A stretch of DNA of 23,407 bases from Chara braunii (GCA_003427395.1 BFEA01000035.1:4612353-4635759), one strand, 5' to 3'; shown: positions 1 through 10,023, counted from the first letter of the stretch. Made by a program: numbers and translations. Notes: generated from the letters alone by a model not told the origin.

Positions 1-20
1 TTGAAGACCACACACCCTCT

Positions 21-37
21 TCTGCACTCTGTGCAGA
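21..37. repeat. 7-bp hairpin next to the assembly break point
   Basis: TCTGCAC-TCT-GTGCAGA is a perfect stem-loop. The identical sequence occurs at 13120-13136, just after the N run. Confidence 0.7.
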
Positions 38-682
38 GTGGGTGGTACACATGTCCATACCTGTGGTGGCAGTCGTTTCTTACTGCCCTCGAGATGAGCC
101 CCACTCCAGGCCTGGACAAAAGTCAAGGGGTTTGACTTTGACGGCTGCCACGGACGACAACGTCCAACCATAAAATCTCTAAGAAGCAAAGGATAAAAGG
201 GGGTCCCCCTTTTCTCTCAGGTCATAATCAGGTTAATCCTTGCGCACGAACAAAGTAAGCCGCGCGCATATCCAAGGCACATATAGATATATCCATAAGG
301 CTTAATTATATAGGACGATTACTCCTCACAGTCACAGTAAGGTTCCTCTCAACCATATACACATGTAATTGCAGATAGTCACATCCAGAGTTTGAACCAC
401 AACCATACATGCAATCACATCAAAGATCAACAAAAGTCAACGCGCTACACGGGGTCAACTTCAACCATTCTCTGTACTCATACACCTTGCTTCAGCCATT
501 CACACCTCAACCTCAGCACAACTTCCCCGCAATAAAAATACTCAGTATCTTTGTTAAATGACCATTCAATAAAGTCCGGGTAAAAACACAACAAAACAAA
601 TAAACCACATGGCTAAAGCTTTTAGGTTGAGTGGCAGGAGTGAATTGGAGTTGATTCGTAAACCGACGAATCGGCAACCGAC

Positions 683-701
683 CTGTTATCAGTGATAACA
701 G
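683..701. repeat. 8-bp hairpin CTGTTATC-AGT-GATAACAG
   Basis: A perfect stem with a 3-base loop, conserved unchanged in the other LTR at 13782-13800. Confidence 0.75.
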
Positions 702-974
702 AGGATGACCCTCAAGGGATCAAGCCGAATCTAGTCCTGAACTTGAATCAAACGATCAAGAGGGCCTGTAACACACGACAGGTCAATGCCCCAGGCTAAA
801 CCTCTAAGTCCATGGAGAACAATCTTCATATCATGATCTTACCCTAATCATCCTAACTGACTATAGTTAAGCCTACCTCTAAGCAAGTGCCCAAAGAAAG
901 GTAGACTCAGGGCGAAATTTCCCCTATTCAGAGTGGATTACCAGAATCGCCACTTGTCAAAATATAATCTATCT

Positions 975-1610
975 CCTTTAAACTAAAAAAAATTCGGCAG
1001 CGCTTCCCGTAGGAAAAGTGTCTTTCCAGAATTTATATAGGCTCAAATATAAAAAGCAGAAATAATCTTGACTCTGGAAAGTCAAATTTTGTCTAACTCC
1101 CTGAATTAGTAGAAATTTGGGCAGCACTCCTTTTAGAAAAGGAGACTTCCCAGACTTATACCGAGGCAGATATGAACTCAAAAAAAAACTTGAGTTCAAT
1201 TTTAGACCAGATTTAACAAATTCCTTAGTTTTGCAGAAATTTCGGCAGCACTCCCTTTAGAAAAGTGTTTTTTAAAAATTTATACAAAGTTAAGTCCAGC
1301 TTTTAAGAATAACTTTGGCTTCTCAAAGTCCAATTTTGTCTAACTCTCTGAATTAACAAAAATTTGGGCAGCACTCCCTTTAGAAAATGAGACTTCCCAG
1401 ATTTTAATTAAGTCAGGTATAAGAAAGGACAAATCGAACTTTGGTAAGTCAAAAATTGACTAACTCCTTGGATTTGTAGAAATTTCGGCAGCGCTTCCCG
1501 TAGAGAAAGTAGCTTGCCAAGATTTATACAAAGCCAAGTACAAAAAATGATCCCAGAAAATGCAAGAATTAACCCAAGTAAAAAAAAGTTTCTCCAAAAT
1601 ATGCAGGAAT
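975..1610. repeat. Five ~120-124 bp units in the 3' LTR, each with GGCAGCRCTYCC
   Basis: GGCAGC anchors at 996, 1120, 1244, 1367 and 1487 give steps of 124, 124, 123 and 120 bp. Each anchor is preceded by A/T-rich AAATTTSGG-like sequence and followed by RGAAA. About 65-80 bases after the anchor, units 1-4 carry a short hairpin with a different stem each: TTGACT/AGTCAA (1068-1085), GAACTCAA/TTGAGTTC (1174-1197), ACTTTG/CAAAGT (1312-1329) and ACTT/AAGT (1438-1449). The fifth unit lacks a clear hairpin. Confidence 0.85.
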
Positions 1611-1820
1611 TGACACTAACTCCTATGGCTCTCGCACGTGGCGAGCAACTAAAGCAACTACCTATAATACTGAAACTCAAACAAACTAGCCATCACTCAG
1701 TCACATGCAAACCAAACCACGAATGTAAGTACTGTCACCATCCCAAGTTCATCCCATATAGATAGTTATGAATATTTTAAGTCCTTGAACCCTTATTTCC
1801 CTCTTACATAAGACATAGAG

Positions 1821-2506
1821 TCGGACCATTCGCAATGGAAACAATGCCCAGCTTGCCCTTAAGATATACACGAACAGGTTGCACAACTACTTCTCTCTTC
1901 TTTTGGGCATATGACTAGGTCATTCGCCATGGAAACAATGCCTAGCCGCCCTGAGCCGTTTAATATCCAAAATTTAGTATTTCTCTGACTTTGTTTTAAA
2001 AAAGGGAAGCAAATACGGGCAGGGGAGTGAACCGCTTGTCATGGAAACAATGTTCAGCTTGCCCACACTATTTTCATTTATACTTCGTATTTTTCCCTTT
2101 CTCTTCTTGATGATATGGCTTAACGGTGGACCATTCGCCATGGAAACAAATGCCCAGCTGCCAGTTCACATGCAAATATATATAAAGTATTTTCCCTTTG
2201 TACTTAGTTTAACTTATGTGCGTGGTTTTCAGGCTAAACCATTCACCCTAGAAACAATGCTTAGCCTTATACGAGAAATCCTCCCTCAGAATAAACAAGA
2301 ACTTAAACTCCTTCAATCAAGCAAACCCCCAGAGTTAACTAGAGCAACCAGGCCATTCACCATGGAAACAATGTCTGGTTCCCTAGAAAACAACTAAATA
2401 AACGCAGCAACCAGACCATTCACCATGAAAACAATGTCTGGTCCTTCAGAAAACAGTCAAATAAACACAGCCCTTAGCCATTCACTATGGAAACAATGCT
2501 CAGGCT
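1821..2506. repeat. Eight hairpins sharing a 20-base core, 3' LTR copy
   Basis: The core CATTCRCCATGGAAACAATG recurs eight times at uneven spacing (about 64-115 bp). CATT pairs with AATG. One unpaired C or T sits 5' of CATT, and outside it are arms that differ between copies but pair with each other: CTAGG/CCTAG (1915-1945), TGAAC/GTTCA (2029-2056), GGTGG/CCAGC (about 2125-2158, one mismatch), AGGCTAA/TTAGCCT (2231-2267), AACCAG/CTGGTT (2346-2380), ACCAG/CTGGT (2410-2442) and an imperfect CCTTAG/CTCAGG (2472-2504). The first, at 1823, pairs poorly. The element's sense strand is the complement, with loop GTTTCCATGGYG. Confidence 0.85.
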
Positions 2507-3235
2507 TTGGTCGACCCTTCAAACGCATGCAAGACTACCTTCCTCTCACCTTCCCCCACTTTATCCCTTTGTCTGCCTTCAACAAAAATAAAGAAGAAAC
2601 TTCGGCTTCACTCAATACGTTTCTTTCATTCAGTCTGATTGGGTCTTCAAGAGAAAGCAAAACCATAGGGACAACCTCATGCATACAACAACCATACTGC
2701 AGGGGGATAAACAAAACATGGGTGATAATAGGTTGTACAGATGGAAATGGTTTACCTGACGATTCCCTGCCTCCAGAACTTCTCCTAAGTTGCGGCAGAG
2801 CTCCTGCAATCGATGGGTGGACTCCCTACAAAGTCTTGACCCGGACCTACGGGTTGCAATCCTGCCTGCCGCCTTCCTCTCGTAACCAGGGACTAGACTA
2901 AGACTTAGAAGGGCAGAAAGAGACAGATTTGAGACTCTCAGATCCAAGAATGAGGCTCTTAGTCTCGCAAGAGAGGGCCTTGTAATCTTGGATCGCCTGA
3001 GGCCCCGCAATGGCGACCAATGTGACAGCTTGGTCAATGCAGTCCAACTGTTGAAGCTGCCTCTCTTTCCAAGCCTTCAATCTGCAGCATCACCCTCCCG
3101 CCCTTAAGGCTAGTCTTTCCTTTCAGTCCCAATACCTCTTCCCAGTTCAAATCCTTGCTACACAACAATTTATAACAATCCTGCCAGCAACAGCAGTAGT
3201 GTACAGCGCTGGCCAGCAACAATAGTAGCAGCCCA

Positions 3236-3319
3236 CCTACAGCAGTCGTAGCAGTCCACCTACACCAGTAGTAGCAGTCCGCCTACAGCAGCAGTAGCAG
3301 TCTGCCTACAGCAGCATAG
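3236..3319. repeat. 23-bp tandem array, four units (3' LTR)
   Basis: Units beginning CCTACAGCAG at 3236, 3259, 3282 and 3305 (last one partial) follow the pattern CCTACAGCAGTAGTAGCAGT + CCR. The 23-bp period is not a codon multiple, so there is no reason to see a protein repeat. Confidence 0.85.
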
Positions 3320-4084
3320 TCACCCCGCGTCATCACAACAAACTGGGGCCGATGCCAAGCTCGCGGCGGCCACAATCACCATTATAGCGTAAGTCTCAAC
3401 CAGCAGTACAGCCGACCACACATGCAGCCCGTCATCCTCCCCGCCAGCTCCTGCTATTGACTCGCGTACAACTTGGCACTCTAGCTCGACTTCCTGGCTC
3501 AACCGATGTAGCCGGATCTGCCTCATACCCAAGCCCGCTGCTCTCCCTCTAACTGTTGGCTGCCTCCGGCACTCCTTACGGCCAGTTTCATGCAGCCTTT
3601 ACAAGTATCAACAGCCTACCCGGTCATAGTACATGCCGGAAAAAACACAGACAAAGCCACCACCATATAGTCACCTGTAGAGTCATCTCAACCGTGGGGG
3701 AAGGATGATAACTCCCCGGTCTCAGCGCTACTCGTCCCTTGCAGTCACGACGCCGACCCGTACCATGCCCCAACCAGTTCACAAGCCTTCCAGCAGCCCG
3801 CAAGCCTTCTCGTTTAACTGCAGCTCTGCCCCTCGCTGCTCCGGGCGACACTGCGCAACCTACCGTCGAGACTTTTGCAAGTTGTACGCCCAGGTAAGTA
3901 TACCTCCTTTCGAGTGCTCCGAAACGAGCCTAATATAACTGTTTTTTCTGCCTCCTCTGATTTCGGATGCACCCTGGCGCAAAACCGGGCCAGGTTCAGT
4001 CCCACCTCTATCTCCAAACCTACTAACTTCTTACTCAAACTAACACTAGAATCGGATTCGCTCGACTAAGAAACGTTAGAATAA

Positions 4085-4733
4085 CACCCGCTCCCATCCC
4101 CTTTCATCAAGATGCGGGTGCGATTCATCGTTTTCCCGTTTCCTCCTCTCCATCCCTCTGTGCACCGTATTTTCTTCCTAACTCTCTAAATACTACCTCT
4201 CCCATCAATCTATCCTCGCCATCACTCTCGCCCACGTCCTAAACCCTATGTAGTATCTCACCTCGCTCGAATCCATCGAGGATCGAGTGAGGTACAAATC
4301 TTTTACTCCTGCCTCCTCCCTTCTCGTCACCATCGCCATCTCGGCGCACCCCATTCTTCTTACACCACTGAAATCCACCCACTAAACCCCAAATCCGCCA
4401 TAGCCGTGGTCTTCACCTTTAGGCGCAGCCCCTACCAATCGTATCTCGAAACCTACCCACTAACTTCCAAAACTAACATTATAGTCCGCCTTGCAGCTAT
4501 GTAAAACCCCTATTTAGCCCCATACTTCGCTCGATTCCATCAAGAATCGAGCGAGGTATCTAACTTTTCACTTCTCTCCTTCCTTCACCTCCGCCATAGC
4601 CCGGCACACCTCCTTTCTCCACTAACAACTAATCTACTAACTTACTACAAAAACTAACGCTTCTATCTAACTCGCCCCTACCAAAAACTATAAAAACGAA
4701 CTTTATTTTGCCCGATTCCGTCAAGAATCGGGC
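4085..4733. repeat. Four units with hairpins around a CATCAA-type loop (3' LTR)
   Basis: Four imperfect ~175-265 bp stretches, each with an ACTAA-rich lead and a C/T-rich tail, contain one hairpin: CACCCGC/GCGGGTG (4085-4120), CCTCGCTCGA(A)TCC/GGATCGAGTGAGG (4261-4292), TCGCTCGATTC/GAATCGAGCGA with loop CATCAA (4527-4554, 11 bp perfect) and GCCCGATTC/GAATCGGGC with loop CGTCAA (4710-4733, 9 bp perfect). The loops are alike while the outer stems differ but remain paired. Confidence 0.8.
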
Positions 4734-5297
4734 GAGTTTTTCGTTTTTCTTCTATCTCCTCTTCTGCTCCGCCCCTTTTCTCGTCACATGCATCCGGCAC
4801 CATTCGGCGCCCAGATTCAGCCTCTTCCATCACTCCCCCTTTGCTGCCTTTGTAGGCCTGTCCCGTTGTTGTCTGTCGTCACCCTCTTGCTGTTCGTGCA
4901 AAGGCCGGTACAACAAGTCCCACAGCGCCGTCCGACCGCTTTCCACCTTCCTACACAATACCTCGGCTCCGGCTCTCTGTCGAGCGATAGTCCGATTAAC
5001 TCTTTCGTTGTTTTCTCTGAGTCCGATGGTGGTTTGCGCAGCGGTGCCCCTGCCAGCTCGCTCCTTAGTACTCCTGGCCCCGCCCCACGCCCAGTCTCCA
5101 CACACCTTTCATGGGAAAGCACAGGATCGGGGCGCGCCCGCACTGCGATCTGTAGTGTGAGGCTTGGTGACACGGACCTCGATGCGGATCTTGTGGTAGT
5201 GGCAAATATTCAAGTGCAAACTTTTGGGGCTGAGGTAGGGGCAGGTTTCGTGGGGAAGGCTGTTGCAGCCTGTACCGCTACGGATCTCCGCCCGGTG

Positions 5298-5307
5298 CCC
5301 CCCCCCC
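5298..5307. repeat. C10 homopolymer
   Basis: Ten C residues, also ten at 18503-18512 in the other LTR. Confidence 0.8.
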
Positions 5308-5825
5308 ATCTCTTGACTTTAAATGGCATGCTCATACCCGAGCCTCCCACAACAGCTCGTGGTTGGCGGGCAGCGCATCCACAGGAAGGTCCCCGCCACT
5401 CGGTTTCCCTCCGCTTCGTGGGTCAGTCACCCACCGGCTCGCATGCACGTTGAACTCCTCGGTCCGCGCTACAGGCCGGGCGCGATGGAAAGAAGATTCC
5501 GCCGGCATTCCAAATGCGTAGGAACCCGAACTCAGGCCCGTTCCTCGTTAGTCTAACAGGGTTCTAGCCGGACCGGGCGCGCCGGCCTCAGGACCGATTC
5601 CCAACAAGAACAATAAATAATAATAAATCCAAAAATAATAAGGAAAGACAAAAATAAGAACGGAACCCGGAAACTAAACAAGAACCGGGCCGTCGCCCCA
5701 CCATCCTTTGATGCCGCGCACCCGTTTATCATGCAGATGTCTCGCCGTTGTCGAAGCCGGTCTCCACGCCCGCGCGCACGTCTCGGTCAGACGAACCAAT
5801 AAAAATTACCATATCAATTAATCCT

Positions 5826-5854
5826 AAAATAAATAAATAAATAAATAAATAAAA
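5826..5854. repeat. (AAAT)n microsatellite, 3' LTR
   Basis: An A/T tetranucleotide run about 220 bases from the LTR boundary; the counterpart is at 19036-19063. Confidence 0.85.
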
Positions 5855-6092
5855 TTTGATCGGCGATCACGCCGGCCCTTCAGTCATCAATAAATAAAAT
5901 ATTGTGCGCCTCAAGTTTGAGCGCTCACACACTCTCTATTCTAGTCAACCATCCAGTCAACGTAATTTTCAGACGCGGCCTCGCCTAGCGCGGTATACTT
6001 AACTTTGAACCACACTATCTTCTGTCGCTCGCAAAGGTCAGGGCGGATATCCTTGTAAGGGTATTCGCACCGACAACTTACCGAACCATATT

Positions 6093-6112
6093 AAGCGACG
6101 TCCCCGTCGCTT
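6093..6112. repeat. 8-bp hairpin beside the 3' LTR boundary
   Basis: AAGCGACG (6093-6100), TCCC, CGTCGCTT (6105-6112) form a perfect stem 17 bases from the LTR start, where a polypurine tract would be expected. The significance is unknown. Confidence 0.65.
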
Positions 6113-6357
6113 CGCCAAATAAAAAAACTATAAATCCATCCACACTCCAAATGCTGACGAAAAACGAGCCAATCCGATTAGCCGACAAACACAGTGTAGA
6201 GGTCCCCATCAAACCATGCCTTCACAATTATATGCTACCAGGTTTCTAACCCGGGCCCCTCACCGCCCATAAATTAGGATGCTGAATGCATAAGTTCCAA
6301 AGACCTTCCCAATTGTCCTCGCCCCGGTCCTCGACAACCTTCGGCTTCTCGTTAGGT

Positions 6358-6385
6358 GTCCCTAGTCCTGACAAAAACTAGGGAC
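6358..6385. repeat. 9-bp perfect hairpin
   Basis: GTCCCTAGT (6358-6366) and ACTAGGGAC (6377-6385) are exact reverse complements separated by 10 bases. It sits ~280 bp inside the 3' LTR boundary. Confidence 0.7.
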
Positions 6386-7167
6386 GCGGACCTTAATCAA
6401 GACCTTTGAAGGCACTCTCGCCTTCTTTTTCAAAAATCTCTCGCAATCAAATACACATACGTATATATGTATACCTAATATCCACTCAACTCTTTCTGCA
6501 GTCTAGTACAGAAATGTTAGGTCTCCATCTTGACCCACCATAGCCTGGCTGATCGGACCAGGACTACGGCCCACCGCATTGTTATTTAACAGCAATACCC
6601 TTATTGGTTACGCAACGATAGGTTTTCTCCTGATAACCATTCAATTAGGACCTCCCAAAATTTCAACCTTCACTATCCCACGGAGTAATTTCTTTGGGGC
6701 GGCAACTCCCCTTAAACTCTTACCCCGCGGTCCCGCAGCCAGGTTGCGTCGGCTAGCAGCCATCCAATGGGGCTACGCCCTAGAGGTACTAACTTTTTTT
6801 CTGTTAGCTTGACCTTTCTTCAATATGGCCTAGAACTAGCACAGGTGGTTAGACGGGGTGTCGCAAAACAAAATCACAGGCCCACTGCACGATACGCAGG
6901 GGTCCAAAGGCATTTACCAGCCCTTCCACAATAGGCATGGTATCCTTCGCACGCTCACAAACAAAATCACCGCTAGGTCCACCAGGTCGTGACCCCTGAC
7001 TTGATCAGAGCCAGCAGTCACCCGTCCTGAGACGTTTCTCGCCCTGCACTCATTGCAACTTTCTCAAATATTCCAAGCAAAAGTGACCCTCTTCGTCAGA
7101 CTTTATCACTCATCAGACAACTTACCATGCCATAAACCAGTTTACTCACCTTTGAAGGTGAGTCTTC

Positions 7168-7406
7168 CAGCAACAAAAACATCCTCTTTTCCAAAAATCC
7201 AAGGGTCTCTCATAAAAAAACGAAAACACCCCCTCTTCCAAAAATCACGAGTGGTCTCACCACAGAACAAAACACTCCCTCTTCCAAAAATCACGAGGGG
7301 TCTCATCATAAAACCAAACTTCCCCTCCTCAAAAAATTCGAGGGGGTCTCATCATAACACACAACATCCTCCTTTTCAACAATCAATGGGTCTCTTCATA
7401 GAATAA
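7168..7406. repeat. Five-unit 45-49 bp array
   Basis: Anchors CCAAAAATC or variants occur at 7191, 7238, 7283, 7328 and 7377, each followed by a GGGTCTC-type string and a CATAA-like tail. In the third and fourth units the anchor is enclosed by complementary arms, CCCTC/GAGGG (7277-7281 with 7295-7299) and CCCCTC/GAGGGG (7322-7327 with 7340-7345). The plus-strand open frame across this array is a by-product of the repeat. Confidence 0.75.
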
Positions 7407-7479
7407 AACATCACTGAGAGACCATCTTATGGGTCCTCGTCACAACTTAAGCAATCAACAACCGACATGGTGAAGCACC

Positions 7480-7511
7480 CGAGTCTCAAAGACTCGAGTC
7501 TCAAAGACTCG
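7480..7511. repeat. Double perfect hairpin CGAGTCT-CAA-AGACTCG
   Basis: CGAGTCT CAA AGACTCG at 7480-7496 is followed, sharing CG, by a second identical copy ending at 7511. Each half folds with a 7-bp stem and a 3-base loop. A second near-perfect palindrome, ACTCACCTT-TG-AAGGTGAGT, lies at 7144-7163. Confidence 0.8.
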
Positions 7512-8505
7512 TAAATCTTCTAAAATTCCTTACAACCTTTTACAAACGGACTGCACTTCCTCCCCTTATACTCTGCCCCGTCAACTGCCCATGGGCAGGT
7601 CGCACGAGTATACCGAGGAGTAGGCAGCTTTACATGTCACACATTCACACATCTTTCACACAAAGTCAACACTCATAACGATAAAACCACACAAGTGAGA
7701 GTGATAGTGATCGTCACAAAAACCAAGCCTCAATACGGTCTTGACTCAATATGTACACCAGGACAAAATGTCTCTCTCAAAAACAACATAGGTATCCCGC
7801 CCTCACGTCCCATTCTTCTGAGTGACCCACGTTCCTAACACACGAATACCTCGAAATATACCCAAACATACACAAAAACTAAAATCACGCAACTCTATCA
7901 CACACATCTGGACACAATCACCTAAATCACACCCAAAGAGGAAACAAGTGATTCGTCCAGTACTACAATCTGCACACGTACAGACGGACAAGTTAATCGT
8001 GACTACTCCTAGATATACACATATCTAGCCCAGCCTCCATATACGAGGAACCTTGATCCAACTGAGGTATAGGCGAACCAGTCCCCACTCACTCGTTGCC
8101 CGTTGGGTTTCACCTATATGGCTGAGCTATCTACAACCTAGATTACCTTACCGGACTATTATTGCGAAACCCCTCCCCGGATCTAGCCTATGCACATGCC
8201 TCAAAATATATATCTGTCCTGACTCACATAATATGCAACTGACCTTTACCAATTAGTACGTTGTTAGGGTCATGCAACGGTTGGCCTGTTACTCCGATTT
8301 TTCATATCGATACATGGACAACTAGACCTTTACCAACCACGAACCCAAGGATCTAAAGCAAACGATTAACAGAAGCTTCCCGACTCAGGGGTTGGATGAA
8401 TCCCCATTACATCCTGCTATGCTTTCTCTGCCTTAGTCGTCCCATCTATCCCCTCCGCGCTTTTGACCATCTGGCTCACCCTAATGGTCATCTCATTCAG
8501 CACCA

Positions 8506-10023
8506 TTATGCCCCTTTCTTCTTTGAGCCCCACTTATGGTTTCGCTGGCTCCTGTCGCGACCTTCGGCGCCTTGCCTGCCATTCCCGCGACCTTCATTGC
8601 CGCGTCCACCATCTCCACGGCCCGTGTTGCCACGCCCGCCATCTCCTCGGCCCGTGTTGCCACGCCCGCCATCTCCTTGGCCCGTATTGCCACGTCCGCC
8701 ATCTCCTCGGCCCCTTCCAACTACTGGTCTTTGGCCCATTCCACCTGCCATACCGTCCTGCGGCACTTGCTGCATCGGCGGCCATAACGGTCCGACAGGT
8801 TGGATTTGGACAGGCGGGGGCCCACGGGGCATAATATTCATCAAAGGGCCTATATAATTACCTTGCGCCCAGGACATGTAAGGATTATACGCCGGCCACA
8901 AGCTCATTTGGTTACACGGCGCCCACTGCCCATGTAAAGCTGGCTCGATCGGAGGAGGCCCCCTTGGTCTTGCCTCACCTTCCAACTCTCGCGGGGTAAT
9001 TGCTACCTGCCGCGATCTCTGCCCTTTTTCGGTACCTTGACCGCCCTGAGCGAGGTTCCTTGCCTTCCGCTGCGCCTTTGTCAACTTGAAAGGTTCAAGT
9101 TCCCTTTTTTCTTCCGTCACACCCTTTTTCTCACTTCCTTGAGGGGTACGGCCAGTCTTTCCCCAACAATCGCATACCCCCTTTACCCAGTGCTCTGGCC
9201 ACCACCCATTCCTTTGCCTCTCCTGACCTGCAGTTGAGGATGCTTCCCCGTTAATGAGCCCCCTCTTTGGATCCGGCGCAATAACAGTCAGGTCTATATT
9301 AGCATCCTGCTCCTCCTTTATTTCAACGAATCCTTCACCTTTGTTTCTCGCGTGAGCATCGATTCTTCTCTTTGGGGCTCCTATCAAGAGGGGCGACTCT
9401 TGGTCATCCTCCTCCACTCCTCTTTCACCCTGGTCAGCCGGCTCACTTGGGGAACCTTCTGAAACCTTCCGCTTGCCTCTCCTGGCCTCCTCCAACCGTG
9501 CTAACCTCTCTTCCAATGCTCCCACTTGTCTCTGCAATCCACTCAACTCTGCCTGCGATGGGGCACCCACAACTGGTTTCACAGAGCATTCTCCACATTG
9601 GTCTTCTATTACATCCTCTGAGAATCTTAGCCTTAAGGAACTCTCAAACTCATCTCACGTTTTCGCCTTCTGCTTGAGGGCATATACCTCCTCACTTATT
9701 CCTTCACAAACGAACAAGGGGAACATGTACAACATCGCCTTCTTGTTTCACTTCTTCATAAGGCAAAAATCCTGAAAGGCGCGCAAAAAGCTAGTCAGGT
9801 TCCTTCCTCGGAACAGCAAGACGCGCAGATCTAGGGGCATTGATTCCTGCAACACTTCATGCAGCAGCACCTTCATGGGGCACAAATTCCACCAGCACAG
9901 GATTTTGGCGAGGCCGCATTCTTCCGCCATGATGCTGACAGCAGCCTGATACGCATAGCGGGCAATAGACCATCGAACAATGATTCAAGTAAGCTCGGGC
10001 GGATAAAGATTGACTGCTAACAC
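8506..10023 (-). pseudogene. Gag capsid + coiled coil + RGG-rich nucleocapsid, three in-frame TGA stops
   Basis: One reading frame runs from after a TAA at 10026 to the stop at 8506 (about 505 codons), interrupted only by TGA at 9987-9985, 9750-9748 and 9657-9655. Sequence on both sides of each stop reads as continuous protein, so these are probable CGA-to-TGA changes at arginine codons. The first third has a gag capsid look: FLRAFQDFC, then MFPLFVCEGISEEVY, then FESSLRLRF. A CGEC motif and a coiled coil (LQRQVGALEERLARLEE, near 9530) follow. Next come a basic, Lys/Glu-rich linker, a Pro/Met/Trp-rich stretch (about 8900-8740) and five 10-residue Gly/Arg repeats before the basic end. No CCHC knuckle is present; the RGG tail probably does RNA binding. 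The longest uninterrupted part is 8506-9582. Confidence 0.68.
8563..8712 (-). repeat. 30-bp coding repeat (five 10-residue GRGDGGRGNT units)
   Basis: Near the end of the gag-like frame, five tandem 30-bp units encode GRGDGGRGNT or close variants (GQGDGGRGNT, GRGDGGRGNE, GRGNGRQGAE). The plus strand shows the same as repeats of GCCACGCCCGCCATCTCC. Gly/Arg-rich repeats of this RGG type are known RNA-binding tails and replace zinc knuckles in some nucleocapsid proteins. Conservation of frame and of the Arg/Gly pattern implies selection on the protein before decay. Confidence 0.8.

Larger units (their letters stand above)
1..6075 (-). repeat. 3' LTR of the giant element (truncated by the window edge)
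   Basis: This copy matches 13100-19284 from its first base to 6075, where identity stops after CGACA. Because the complete copy begins about 1 kb further out (12097 versus 13100), roughly 1 kb of this LTR, plus or minus the gap-size error, should lie left of the window. On the minus strand it begins TGTCGGTGCG, the same as the other copy. It carries the same ordered sub-arrays: ~124-bp units, eight core hairpins, 23-bp repeats, CATCAA-loop units and an AAAT microsatellite. Confidence 0.88.
6076..8505. other. Non-coding 3' part of the internal domain; no pol genes
   Basis: Between the gag stop and the 3' LTR lie 2.4 kb in which neither strand shows protease, reverse transcriptase, RNase H or integrase motifs. 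The region contains a 45-49 bp tandem array (7168-7406) and several short perfect hairpins (6093-6112, 6358-6385, 7144-7163, 7480-7511). The bases just upstream of the 3' LTR on the minus strand (GGTTCGGTAAGT) are not a clean polypurine tract. This is the stretch where an autonomous relative would carry pol. Confidence 0.7.

Noticed and set aside
1821-2506. CRISPR-like array (short repeat with varying spacers)
   Set aside because: Spacing is uneven, the stems outside the core vary, and the setting is a plant LTR with no cas genes.
3236-3319. Repeat-containing protein gene (CAG-rich)
   Set aside because: The unit is 23 bp, which shifts frame each time, and copy number differs between LTRs.
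4788-5453. 221-codon plus-strand open frame in the 3' LTR
   Set aside because: The other LTR has this frame broken (18067-18360 and 18362-18658), the frame is antisense to the element and it shows no domain.
7053-7406. 117-codon plus-strand open frame
   Set aside because: It is produced by the 45-49 bp array and is antisense to gag.
8396-8857. Proline-rich plus-strand frames with decapeptide repeats
   Set aside because: They are the antisense shadow of the RGG-repeat end of gag, which has the better context and composition.
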